A stretch of 48,235 nt of DNA, taken from Sphingopyxis sp. Lineage in GTDB: Bacteria; Pseudomonadota; Alphaproteobacteria; Sphingomonadales; Sphingomonadaceae. Under the pieces are notes generated by a model. It had not been told where the DNA came from. It saw only the letters and a program-made list of their open reading frames with translations, and did not search any database. Shown here piece by piece: positions 24,203-31,415 of the stretch; position 1 is the stretch's first letter; every line of letters begins with the position of its first letter. The position numbers and the translations under genes are program-made. The DNA is taken from NCBI RefSeq assembly GCF_016793825.1, contig NZ_JAEULM010000024.1, forward strand, positions 1 through 48,235, in the 5' to 3' direction.

Positions 24203-24541
24203 GTGACACGGCTGAGGAGCCGATTTCTCGTCGATTTGCTGATCCGCCGGACCGAAGCGGCCGGAGGGTTTGCCGCGATTCTTGCCAGCGGCGACGAGAC
24301 GGCGGGAATCATCCTGGTCCAGTGCAGCGAACGCGGGGTTCCCGGCCCCTTGCTCGAGCGGCGCTTTTTGCCGTCAGGCACCTATATGTGGGAGGCCGTC
24401 GGCCCCGATGACCCAAATGATGGTGAATCGCGGGCAAACTATCGGGATCGGCGCCGCACGGCCGATCCGGATCTGTGGATCGTTGAACTGGATATCGCAG
24501 ATGCGCCACGACTCGTCGCGGAGTGGGGTGCGTTAACTTGA
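24203..24541 (+). CDS. DUF1491 family protein
   Basis: 112 residues starting at GTG (24203), 15 bases after ptsN. Landmarks (LRSRFLVDLLIRRTEAAGGFAAIL, LERRFLPSGTYMWEAVGPDD, YRDRRRTADPDLWIVELDIADAPRLVAEW) match the small alphaproteobacterial family DUF1491, whose role is unknown. Its stop codon overlaps the -35-like TTGACT of the following RNA candidate. Confidence 0.82.
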   Translation: MTRLRSRFLVDLLIRRTEAAGGFAAILASGDETAGIILVQCSERGVPGPLLERRFLPSGTYMWEAVGPDDPNDGESRANYRDRRRTADPDLWIVELDIADAPRLVAEWGALT

Positions 24542-24569
24542 CTCTGTTGCAGCGCACAATAGGTCGCGC

Positions 24570-24708
24570 GCACCCTTAATGCGTAGGTCGGTCTGCGGGT
24601 TCCTTTTGGTTGGCCACAAGGAACGCCGATACAACGGACTGGACACGCAGTCGGATGATGGCCGCAGGCGGACAGGAACCCCATTTGTTCCGCTGCCTGT
24701 TTTTGTTT
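24570..24708 (+). ncRNA. Candidate structured RNA (small RNA or 5' leader) ending in an intrinsic terminator
   Basis: No protein-coding gene fits this segment. A -35-like TTGACT at 24538-24543 precedes it; the -10 is weak (near 24557-24565), so the 5' end is a guess. Inside are a hairpin GTTCCTT/AAGGAAC (24599-24605/24618-24624) extended by TGG/CCA around a TTGG loop, and a closing stem CTGCG/CGCAG (24593-24597/24646-24650). The 3' end is an intrinsic terminator. The cell-wall hydrolase ATG is 32 bases past the terminator, so the RNA may be a cis-acting attenuated leader or a separate small RNA. I do not recognise it as a known family. Confidence 0.5.
24664..24708 (+). terminator. Rho-independent terminator before the cell-wall hydrolase gene
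   Basis: Two stem layouts are possible: CAG plus GCGGA (24665-24672) with TCCGC (24689-24693) plus CTG (24697-24699), or GGAAC/GTTCC (24675-24679/24687-24691) with CAGGC/GCCTG outside. The stem is followed at once by TTTTTGTTT (24700-24708). It is the clearest intrinsic terminator in the window. Confidence 0.75.
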
Positions 24709-24739
24709 CGGTTCATCAGCCGCCCTTTTGACGGACTAT

Positions 24740-25405
24740 ATGAGTCGCATTTTGAACGCCGCCAGTGTGGCTGCCGTCGGCTTGACTGCCGCCTCCATGC
24801 TGTTGCTGGCCGAACCGGGCTTTGCGAGCGATCTCGCTGAAAGCGCGAATCTTCCCGCCATCATTCTCCCGGGCGCCGACGCGCCGGTCGAGTCTGAACA
24901 GGCGACTCTGTCGACCGATGCCGCATCGCCGGTCGATACGACCCCCGAAAACAAGGACGAGTCCGAGGCGGAGCCCAAGGCTGCACCGCTCGATATCGAT
25001 TCGCTTGCCGAACTCGTCACTGCAACTCCGCGTCCGGTCGAGCTTGATCCGGAACTGCGCTGTCTCGCCGGTGCCGTCTATTTCGAGTCGCGCGGTGAAT
25101 CGCTGGCCGGCCAGCTTGCGGTCGCGCATGTCGTTCTCAACCGCGCCAATTCGGGCCGCTTTCCCAGAAGCCTGTGCGGCGTCGTCCACCAGCCGAGCCA
25201 GTTCAGCTTCGTGCGTGGAGGCAGGATGCCGGCGATCCGTGAAGGGTCGCAATGGAACAACGCTGTCGCCATCGCCCAGATCGCGCGTGACGGCAGCTGG
25301 AAGAATCAGGCACCGGGCGCGCTCTTCTTCCATGCGCGCCACGTCTCGCCCGCTTGGCGCAAGACGCGCGTCGCGTCGATCGACAATCATATCTTCTATC
25401 GCTGA
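24740..25405 (+). CDS. SleB-type cell-wall hydrolase, exported
   Basis: 221 residues from the ATG at 24740; a TTG at 24728 is also in frame. The N-terminus is a signal peptide (ILNAASVAAVGLTAASMLLLAEPGFAS). An acidic, Glu/Ala/Pro-rich spacer follows (about 30-95), then the SleB/hydrolase_2 domain with LAGAVYFESRGESLAGQLAVAHVVLNR, whose Glu is the likely catalytic acid, and PSQFSFV. These enzymes cleave peptidoglycan glycan strands. The gene is preceded by a structured RNA ending in a terminator, which may control it. Confidence 0.88.
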   Translation: MSRILNAASVAAVGLTAASMLLLAEPGFASDLAESANLPAIILPGADAPVESEQATLSTDAASPVDTTPENKDESEAEPKAAPLDIDSLAELVTATPRPVELDPELRCLAGAVYFESRGESLAGQLAVAHVVLNRANSGRFPRSLCGVVHQPSQFSFVRGGRMPAIREGSQWNNAVAIAQIARDGSWKNQAPGALFFHARHVSPAWRKTRVASIDNHIFYR

Positions 25406-25503
25406 TCGGGGCGGCGGCCCCCCTGACGAGACCTCCCCCTTCCCCGGGCCGCTCCCGCATCCCGTTCATTGCCAAGCCATTATTCGTGGCGCATGATGCC
25501 GCG

Positions 25504-26115
25504 ATGATGCGTTCTTCCTCTGTCGCCCTGCTTACGGCAGCGGCGCTCGCGCTCGGCGGCTGCGCCACCGTGGTTCCGCCGGTCGAGGTCACCCGTTTTC
25601 ACAATGCGTTGCCCGGCTGGGCGTCGGGGACACGATATGCGATAGCCACAGCGCCGCTCGATGGATCGGCGGCGGCGATGCCGTCGATCGAATGGAACAG
25701 CTATCGCGCCGCGGTCGAACAGCAGTTGCAGCGTCAGGGGCTGGTCGCGGCCGGCAGCAACGATCGCGCCTCGCTTCTTGTCCGGATATCCTTCGAACGC
25801 AGCGAACAATTGCCCGAGGCGCGGCGCTCGCCGGTCTCGGTCGGCGTGGGTGGCTCGACGGGCAGCTATGGTTCCGGCCTCGGGCTTGGCATCGGCTTCA
25901 ACCTCGGCGGCGGGCCAAAGCGGATGGCCGATCTCCAGTTGTCGGTGCGGATCGACGACGCCACAACGGGTCAGGCCATCTGGGAGGGCCGCGCGCAAAC
26001 CGCGGTTCCGGTCAAGGCGCCGGCCGCGCAGCCATCGCTCGCGGCGGCGAAATTGGCCGAAGCGTTATTCAGGGACTTCCCCGGCGAATCGGGACGCACT
26101 ATCAGCGTTCCATGA
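25504..26115 (+). CDS. DUF4136 lipoprotein
   Basis: 203 residues starting at two adjacent ATGs (25504, 25507). The signal peptide ends in the lipobox LALGGC, so the protein is lipid-anchored. The rest ([20 protein letters not shown], then [24 protein letters not shown]) matches DUF4136, with a Gly-rich mid-region ([21 protein letters not shown]) and a final helix. Function is unknown. The stop overlaps the M14 peptidase start (ATGA), so the two are co-translated. Confidence 0.85.
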   Translation: MMRSSSVALLTAAALALGGCATVVPPVEVTRFHNALPGWASGTRYAIATAPLDGSAAAMPSIEWNSYRAAVEQQLQRQGLVAAGSNDRASLLVRISFERSEQLPEARRSPVSVGVGGSTGSYGSGLGLGIGFNLGGGPKRMADLQLSVRIDDATTGQAIWEGRAQTAVPVKAPAAQPSLAAAKLAEALFRDFPGESGRTISVP

Positions 26116-27227
26116 CCATCAGCATCAACGCCGCTTTCGATAGCGGCAATATCGTCGTGGATTCGATCGACGGCACTTCAGCTCGTCTGTCGATTCGCAA
26201 GGACCGCGAGTCCGACTTCTTTCAATGGTTCCACTTTCGCGTGGCGTGCCAGACCGGCGACGCGCTCGATCTGGCGATCACGGGCCTTGCCGATTCGGCC
26301 TATCCGGATGGATGGCCGGGCTATGCGGTATGCGCGAGCAGCGACCGCGATCACTGGTTCCGCCTCGACACCGATTATGATTCCGCGACGGGCACGCTGA
26401 CGGTCCGACACACCGCGGAAAGTCCGCTTCTCTGGCTCGCCTATTTCGCGCCCTATTCGATGGAGCGCCATCACGACCTCGTTGCGTCGGTCGCCGAATG
26501 CGAAGGCGTGACCTACCGCTGCCTCGGCACGAGTCTCGAAGGCCGGCCGATCGACTGCCTCGAAATGGGCAGTGGCGATACGCAGGTCTGGCTCTATGCG
26601 CGCCAGCATCCCGGCGAATCGATGGCCGAATGGTGGATGGAAGGCGCACTGGAGAAGTTGACCGACCCTGCGGATCCCTTTGCCCGCTCGCTGCGGCAGA
26701 AGTGCCGGCTCCATATCGTTCCCAACATGAATCCCGATGGGTCGTTCCGCGGGCATTTGCGGACCAACTATGCAGGCGTAAACCTCAATCGCGAATGGGA
26801 TAATCCGACCGTCGAGCGCAGCCCCGAAGTATTGGCGGTGCGCAATGCGATGGACGAAAGCGGCGTGGACTGGGCGATGGACGTCCATGGTGATGAAGCG
26901 ATTCCGGCCGTTTTCCTGGCGGGATTCGAAGGCATTCCGTCGCTGAAGGCGGGACAGATGGATCAGTATCAGGCCTTCCGCAAGGCGCTGGCGGCGAACA
27001 CGCCCGATTTCCAGACCGATCTCGGCTATGTCGAATCGGCACCGGGTCAGGCCAATCTGTCGATGTCGACGACGCAGCTCGCCGAGCGTTTCGGGGCGGT
27101 GTCGATGACGCTGGAAATGCCATTCAAGGACAACCGCGACTTGCCCGATCCGGTGCAAGGCTGGTCGCCCGAGCGTTCGAAGCTGCTCGCGCACGCCTGT
27201 CTCGCGACGCTGGATCAACTGCTCTGA
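26112..27227 (+). CDS. M14-family metallocarboxypeptidase (cytosolic CCP-like)
   Basis: 371 residues, no signal peptide. An N-terminal beta-sandwich (about 1-125, including [12 protein letters not shown] and WLAYFAPYS) precedes the zinc peptidase domain, the layout of cytosolic carboxypeptidases. Zinc ligands are His166 and Glu169 ([11 protein letters not shown]) and His259 (DVHGDE). [11 protein letters not shown] and NLNREW carry substrate-binding residues, and Glu335 in TLEMPFKD is the catalytic base. In bacteria the substrate is unknown; the eukaryotic relatives trim glutamate chains. It overlaps both the lipoprotein gene and the GNAT gene. Confidence 0.92.
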   Translation: MTISINAAFDSGNIVVDSIDGTSARLSIRKDRESDFFQWFHFRVACQTGDALDLAITGLADSAYPDGWPGYAVCASSDRDHWFRLDTDYDSATGTLTVRHTAESPLLWLAYFAPYSMERHHDLVASVAECEGVTYRCLGTSLEGRPIDCLEMGSGDTQVWLYARQHPGESMAEWWMEGALEKLTDPADPFARSLRQKCRLHIVPNMNPDGSFRGHLRTNYAGVNLNREWDNPTVERSPEVLAVRNAMDESGVDWAMDVHGDEAIPAVFLAGFEGIPSLKAGQMDQYQAFRKALAANTPDFQTDLGYVESAPGQANLSMSTTQLAERFGAVSMTLEMPFKDNRDLPDPVQGWSPERSKLLAHACLATLDQLL

Positions 27228-27709
27228 TGCCGAACGCGGACGGGGGCTGGCGGATTGTCGAGGACGATCTGTCGGGCACCCCGATCCGCGCACTGCTGGA
27301 GGCGCATTTTGCCGGAATGCTGGCGAATTCGCCGGCAGAGAGCTGCCATTTTCTCGATTTCGCCGGTTTGCGTGCCGATGGCGTGACCTTCTGGTCGATC
27401 CATAAGGGCGACGATCTCGCGGGCTGCGGCGCGCTCAAGGTGCTGGACGCCCAGCACGGCGAGATCAAGTCGATGCGCACCGCCGACGCCTTTCTGCGGC
27501 AGGGTGTCGCTGCGCGGATGCTCGCCCATATCCTGGACGAAGCGCGCAGCCGCGGCCTTGAACGCCTCAGTCTCGAAACCGGGTCGAGCCCGGCGTTCGA
27601 ACCCGCCCTCGCGCTCTACCGCAATCACGGCTTTCGGGATTGCGCGCCATTTGCCGGCTACAAGCCCGATCCGTTCAGCCGTTTCATGACGCGCCCTCTG
27701 CGGACGTGA
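27227..27709 (+). CDS. GNAT-family N-acetyltransferase
   Basis: 160 residues. The GNAT fold is seen in the acetyl-CoA-binding segment (EIKSMRTADAFLRQGVAARMLAHILDEARSRG) and the following LSLETGSSPAFEPALALYRNHGFRDC with the usual ALYRNHGF helix-strand. Substrate unknown; the layout resembles small-molecule or amino-acid acetyltransferases. Its ATG shares a base with the stop of the peptidase (TGATG). It converges with hsp20 across a long hairpin. Confidence 0.9.
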   Translation: MPNADGGWRIVEDDLSGTPIRALLEAHFAGMLANSPAESCHFLDFAGLRADGVTFWSIHKGDDLAGCGALKVLDAQHGEIKSMRTADAFLRQGVAARMLAHILDEARSRGLERLSLETGSSPAFEPALALYRNHGFRDCAPFAGYKPDPFSRFMTRPLRT

Positions 27710-27711
27710 AA

Positions 27712-27739
27712 CAGGGTCCGGAAGGGACTCCGGACCCTG
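27712..27739. terminator. Bidirectional hairpin between GNAT and hsp20 genes
   Basis: CAGGGTCCGGA (27712-27722) and TCCGGACCCTG (27729-27739) form eleven perfect base pairs with a six-base loop in a 59-base convergent spacer. It can fold in both transcripts. T-tracts are short, so strength is uncertain, but position and symmetry fit a shared terminator. Confidence 0.6.
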
Positions 27740-27768
27740 CCTGTTCCGCGATCACATACGGCGCGTCG

Positions 27769-28224
27769 TCACGCGGCCTTCTTGTCCTCGATCACCGGCT
27801 GCGCGCCGCCGATCGCGATCTTGTGGGGCTTCATCGCTTCGGGCACTTCGCGCACCAGATCGATCGTCAGCAGCCCGTCGGCGAGGTCGGCCACATCGAC
27901 GCGAACGAAGTCGGCGAGCTGGAAGCGGCGCTCGAACGCGCGCGTCGCGATGCCGCTATACAGAAGCTGGCGCGTATCGCCTTCGGCCGCCGGCGCCTTG
28001 CGGCCGCTGACGGTCAGCATATTCTGCTGCGCGGTGATGTCGATTTCCTGCGATTTGAATCCCGCGACCGCGACGGTGATGCGGAAATGATCGTCGCCCA
28101 GCCGTTCGATGTCGAACGGCGGATAGTTTTCGGCCGTCGATCCGCCGGTTTCGAGGAAATCGAACAACCGGTCGAAGCCGACCGTCGAACGGCGATAAGG
28201 GGTCCAGTCGAAACTGTTACGCAT
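27769..28224 (-). CDS. Small heat-shock protein Hsp20
   Basis: 151 residues from the ATG at 28224, with AAGGAAG seven bases upstream. Hsp20 proteins are ATP-independent holdases that form large oligomers. N-terminus RNSFDWTPYRRSTVGFDRLFDFLE is the IbpA-like type; the alpha-crystallin domain (about 38-130) contains YPPFDIERLGDDHFRITVAVAGF, LTVSGRK and YSGIATRAFERRFQLADFV. The C-terminal tail (PEAMKPHKIAI) ends in the conserved IXI-like motif. The leader has a ROSE thermometer and a heat-shock-type promoter. Confidence 0.95.
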   Translation of the reverse strand: MRNSFDWTPYRRSTVGFDRLFDFLETGGSTAENYPPFDIERLGDDHFRITVAVAGFKSQEIDITAQQNMLTVSGRKAPAAEGDTRQLLYSGIATRAFERRFQLADFVRVDVADLADGLLTIDLVREVPEAMKPHKIAIGGAQPVIEDKKAA

Positions 28225-28308
28225 GGTCTTTCTTCCTTTCAAAAGCGAAGTCAGGGACCGCAGCCGCTCGCCGCGATCGCCACCCGGCCCCGTTGCGGCG
28301 GCCGGATG
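28225..28308 (-). ncRNA. ROSE-type RNA thermometer in the hsp20 leader
   Basis: The last hairpin of the leader (plus positions 28232-28250) pairs CUUCGCUUU with AAAGGAAG. The left arm contains UCGCU, matching the ROSE motif U(U/C)GCU, opposite AGGA of the Shine-Dalgarno; the conserved G is unpaired or in a G-G contact, as in known ROSE elements. Upstream GC-rich stems (around 28257-28305) would be the other hairpins. At low temperature this hides the ribosome-binding site; heating opens it. The 5' end is set from the predicted promoter. Confidence 0.82.
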
Positions 28309-28314
28309 ATGCGA

Positions 28315-28342
28315 ATCTGGTAACCGCGGAAACCATTTCAAG
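28315..28342 (-). promoter_or_regulatory. Heat-shock sigma-32-like promoter of hsp20
   Basis: On the minus strand CTTGAA (28342-28337) and CCAGAT (28320-28315) are 16 bases apart; the -35 matches the RpoH core CTTGAA, the -10 is only partial. It places the start about 80 bases before the ATG, right for a ROSE leader. Confidence 0.5.
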
Positions 28343-28349
28343 GGGGCGG

Positions 28350-28379
28350 TTGGCCTTTGCGCAAAAGGCGCGCTATGGC
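28350..28379 (+). promoter_or_regulatory. Likely gpmA promoter
   Basis: TTGGCC (28350-28355) and TATGGC (28374-28379) are 18 bases apart, a form often seen for alphaproteobacterial housekeeping promoters. Its spacer holds an inverted repeat GCCTTT/AAAGGC (28353-28358/28364-28369). It lies back to back with the hsp20 promoter. Confidence 0.4.
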
Positions 28380-28410
28380 GCGGCGAATCGCTCCATCCAA
28401 AGGACAGGAC

Positions 28411-29097
28411 ATGCCGCAGCTCATCCTCCTTCGCCACGGTCAGTCGCAGTGGAATCTTGAAAATCGCTTCACCGGCTGGTGGGACGTCGATGTCACAGAG
28501 AAAGGGGCGACAGAGGCCTGGGCGGCGGGCACCCTGATGAAGGCAAAGGACATCGCGCCGGACGTCTGTTTCACGTCGGTCCAGACGCGCGCGATCAAGA
28601 CGCTCAATCTGGCGCTCGAAGCGATGGGGCGCCTGTGGCTTCCGGTCACCAAGGACTGGCGGCTCAATGAGCGGCACTATGGGGGCCTGACCGGGCTCGA
28701 CAAGGCCGAGACCGCGGCGAAACATGGCGACGAACAGGTGAAGATCTGGCGTCGCAGCTTTGACATTCCGCCCCCGCCGCTCGACGCCGGTTCGGCCTAT
28801 GACCTGTCGAACGACCCGCGCTATGCGGGCATCGCCATCCCCGCGACCGAGAGCCTGAAGGACACGATCGCGCGCGTGCTGCCCTATTATGAAAGCACGA
28901 TTGCGCCGCAATTGAAGGCGGGGAAGACGGTGTTGATTTCGGCGCACGGCAACAGCCTGCGCGCGCTGGTCAAACATCTGTCGGGCATTTCGGACGCCGA
29001 CATCACTGGCCTCGAGATCCCGACCGGCCAGCCGATCGTCTTTGACCTGAACGACGATCTGACCGCGCGCGAACGCTATTATCTGAGCGAGCGCTGA
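28411..29097 (+). CDS. gpmA: 2,3-bisphosphoglycerate-dependent phosphoglycerate mutase
   Basis: 228 residues from the ATG at 28411, preceded by AGGACAGGAC; longer in-frame ORF sequence upstream is not conserved. GpmA interconverts 3- and 2-phosphoglycerate via a phospho-His. The catalytic His9 is in [10 protein letters not shown], with [11 protein letters not shown] (family-specific lid) and the second His in [11 protein letters not shown]. Length is normal. Confidence 0.96.
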   Translation: MPQLILLRHGQSQWNLENRFTGWWDVDVTEKGATEAWAAGTLMKAKDIAPDVCFTSVQTRAIKTLNLALEAMGRLWLPVTKDWRLNERHYGGLTGLDKAETAAKHGDEQVKIWRRSFDIPPPPLDAGSAYDLSNDPRYAGIAIPATESLKDTIARVLPYYESTIAPQLKAGKTVLISAHGNSLRALVKHLSGISDADITGLEIPTGQPIVFDLNDDLTARERYYLSER

Positions 29098-29121
29098 AGG
29101 CGGCCGCGCGCCGGATCGGAA

Positions 29122-31221
29122 TCAGAGCGTTCCCGTAACCGTAAGCTGGAAAAACCGGCCAAATCTGCGTTGGCGGCTTTCGCTGAAGGCGATCGGGCCG
29201 TCGCGCCGGTCGACGAAGACGGTACGATCGAACCCGTCCTTCATCCCCGCAAGGTTGCGGTACGACAGCTTCACCGTAAAGCCGGCGACATTCTTGTGCT
29301 CGATATAGGCGGTGACCAGCGGGCCGACCGTATAGTCGTTCTCGATCGCATCGAGGCGTAGACCGGGCGCGTAGCGCTCGTCGAAATAGCCGGCGCCCCA
29401 CGCCAGGTTGCTGCCCGGGATATCGTGGCGAAAGCTCAGGTCGACGACATAATCCTGCCCGAAGCTCTGATCGCGCCACAACCCGGTAAGGGGATCGCGC
29501 ACGCGGTTGCGGCGCCAGGTGACGTCGCTGTTGATGCGCGCGCCCTTGAACCCCAAGGGGTCCAGCAGCAAGGTCGCTTTCGAACTGATGCGATACAGGT
29601 TCGCGGGCGGCAGATTGCCTTTGCCCTCGGTCGTCGGCGACAGCGGGATCTGGTCGACTAGGTCCTGCGCATAGGCATAGGCGAAGGCGACGGACGCATT
29701 GCCCCAGCGTCCGAAATCCTGGACGAACTCCAGCTCGGTGCGGTTGACGATCGGCGGGACGAGCTCGCCGTTTCCGGTGTTGCCCTGCTGGTTCGCGACA
29801 TCGACCGAGCTGGCGAAATCGAAGAAGTTGAGCTGATCGACGCGGCGCTGGATATGCCAGTTGATCGTCGTCTTTGGCCCGACCTTCCAGGCGAACGCCA
29901 GCTTGCCCTTTGGCCGGATGAAACTGCGCGTCAGCCCGCCGGGTCCGGATGATCCGAGCTCGCTATATTCGGCCGCCAGGTTGAGCTGCGCGGTCAGGTT
30001 GGTCGCCAGCGAGCGGCCCCAGGTCAGCGATGCCTCGCCGCGCTTTTCTTCGACCTTGGTCCTTTCGCCGCCGAAAACGACAGGGAGGAAGCTGCTATCC
30101 GGTTGCAAAACCGCAAGTTCGGCATCGACGTCGAGCGTGTTGTACGCACCTTCGATCGCGACTTGCCAGTCGGTGCCGCCGGCGGTGCGCCAGCTATACT
30201 CGCCGCGCAGGATCGACTCGCTTTCGTCAGCGGTCTGCTTGAAACGTTCGCCGCTTCGTCCGCCGTTTTCGCGTTCGACGACGAATGTGTTGACGAAGGG
30301 GCTGTGTTCGAACCGGTAGAGACCGATCAGCTTCAATCGCCCCTTGCCCAGCCCCAGCTCATAGTCGCCGCCGATATCATAGTTATACTCGTCCTCGGTA
30401 AAGCGGAAGCGCTCGTCGACGTGGCCTGCGACGGGCTGTAACGATGTGCCATGTACCTCCTCTTCGAGGAGCTGGAGCTGGCCGCCTGCGTTGAAATTCC
30501 ATTTGTTGCCGTTCGCGGTCGATCGCGACAATGCCGCCGACAGGCGCGGCCGGTCGCCATAGCTGCTCGCGAATTCGTCGCGCACGAACGACAGGTTGCC
30601 GTCGCCGTCAAAGCGACGCTCGGGTCCCCAATGGCCGCTGCGATTGGCCTCGTTCTTGAGGCTGAGCGTCAGATTCGTCCTGCCGATCTTGCCCGTCGTC
30701 GAAATTTCGCCGTTCAGCCAATTGTCCTGGAGCCGCGGCCGCCAGTCGGGCTGCCAGCGAATGGTTGTCTGGAATCCGCCGTTCCCGGCGCCGGCAACCA
30801 ACACGACATTGGCAACCTGACCTGTCAGCCCGGGGACGTTCAGGCTCGCCCCGTCGACGATGTCGATATAGGCGACCTGTGTGGCGGTGATCCGTTGCAG
30901 GGCCGCGCGCGCGTCGGTCGTCTTGCTCGCGATGCGTTCGCCATTGATCAGGACGTTCTGCGTTGCCTGCCCCAGGCCGCGGTCGCCGCCATTGGTACCC
31001 GTGACGATCAGGAAGCCCGGAATCTTCTCGACCATATCGAGCGCGGTCCGCGGTGCGAAGCGTGTGAAATCGGCGCCGCTGTACCTTTGTGCACCGTTGG
31101 CGGACGCCGGAATCGCGGCGGGCGCGTCGCCTGTCGGTTCGGCCGTTTCCTGTGCGGCGACGGGTGCGGCCGACATCAGGATTGCGGCGGCAAGCGACGA
31201 GGTCTGAACAACGGCTGGCAT
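29122..31221 (-). CDS. TonB-dependent outer-membrane receptor
   Basis: 699 residues. Signal peptide ends near AAPVAAQ. A plug domain follows (about 45-150: RYSGADFTRFAPRTALDMVEKIPGFLI, VLINGERIASK, AAYID-type strand), then a barrel with repeated aromatic-rich strands (NWLNGEISTTGKIG, YNYDIGGDYELGLGKGRLKLIGLYRF). It ends FFQLTVTGTL rather than in Phe. These receptors import siderophores, vitamins or sugars with TonB energy; the ligand is not apparent. It is divergent from a DUF3857 gene, and the shared 194-base spacer has an operator-like palindrome. Confidence 0.88.
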   Translation of the reverse strand: MPAVVQTSSLAAAILMSAAPVAAQETAEPTGDAPAAIPASANGAQRYSGADFTRFAPRTALDMVEKIPGFLIVTGTNGGDRGLGQATQNVLINGERIASKTTDARAALQRITATQVAYIDIVDGASLNVPGLTGQVANVVLVAGAGNGGFQTTIRWQPDWRPRLQDNWLNGEISTTGKIGRTNLTLSLKNEANRSGHWGPERRFDGDGNLSFVRDEFASSYGDRPRLSAALSRSTANGNKWNFNAGGQLQLLEEEVHGTSLQPVAGHVDERFRFTEDEYNYDIGGDYELGLGKGRLKLIGLYRFEHSPFVNTFVVERENGGRSGERFKQTADESESILRGEYSWRTAGGTDWQVAIEGAYNTLDVDAELAVLQPDSSFLPVVFGGERTKVEEKRGEASLTWGRSLATNLTAQLNLAAEYSELGSSGPGGLTRSFIRPKGKLAFAWKVGPKTTINWHIQRRVDQLNFFDFASSVDVANQQGNTGNGELVPPIVNRTELEFVQDFGRWGNASVAFAYAYAQDLVDQIPLSPTTEGKGNLPPANLYRISSKATLLLDPLGFKGARINSDVTWRRNRVRDPLTGLWRDQSFGQDYVVDLSFRHDIPGSNLAWGAGYFDERYAPGLRLDAIENDYTVGPLVTAYIEHKNVAGFTVKLSYRNLAGMKDGFDRTVFVDRRDGPIAFSESRQRRFGRFFQLTVTGTL

Positions 31222-31261
31222 GATCCCCCTTCACCCTGCCTTCGAAACCGGCGGGGCTCAC

Positions 31262-31282
31262 AATCGCGAATAGTTCGCAATT
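31262..31282. promoter_or_regulatory. Imperfect palindrome in the TBDR / DUF3857 divergent spacer
   Basis: AATCGCGAA-TAG-TTCGCAATT: nine-base arms with one mismatch. It lies about 40 bases upstream of the receptor ATG, where a repressor or activator could bind. The regulator is not known; the rest of the 194-base spacer shows no other clear signal. Confidence 0.4.
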
Positions 31283-31415
31283 ACTCTGAGGGGTTGCGCC
31301 CGTCTACCAACGCTCTGTCTCGTTCGACGAGTGCGGTGCGAAAGCGTGAAAATGGCGCCGTCTGTCCTTGCATCGTCTGGAAATGCCGACATTATGCGAT
31401 GAGTCACGGGGGCTT

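Noticed and set aside
27703-27715. Half-match to parS (ACGTGAAACA) after the GNAT gene
   Set aside because: The left half does not match, so the palindrome needed by ParB is missing.
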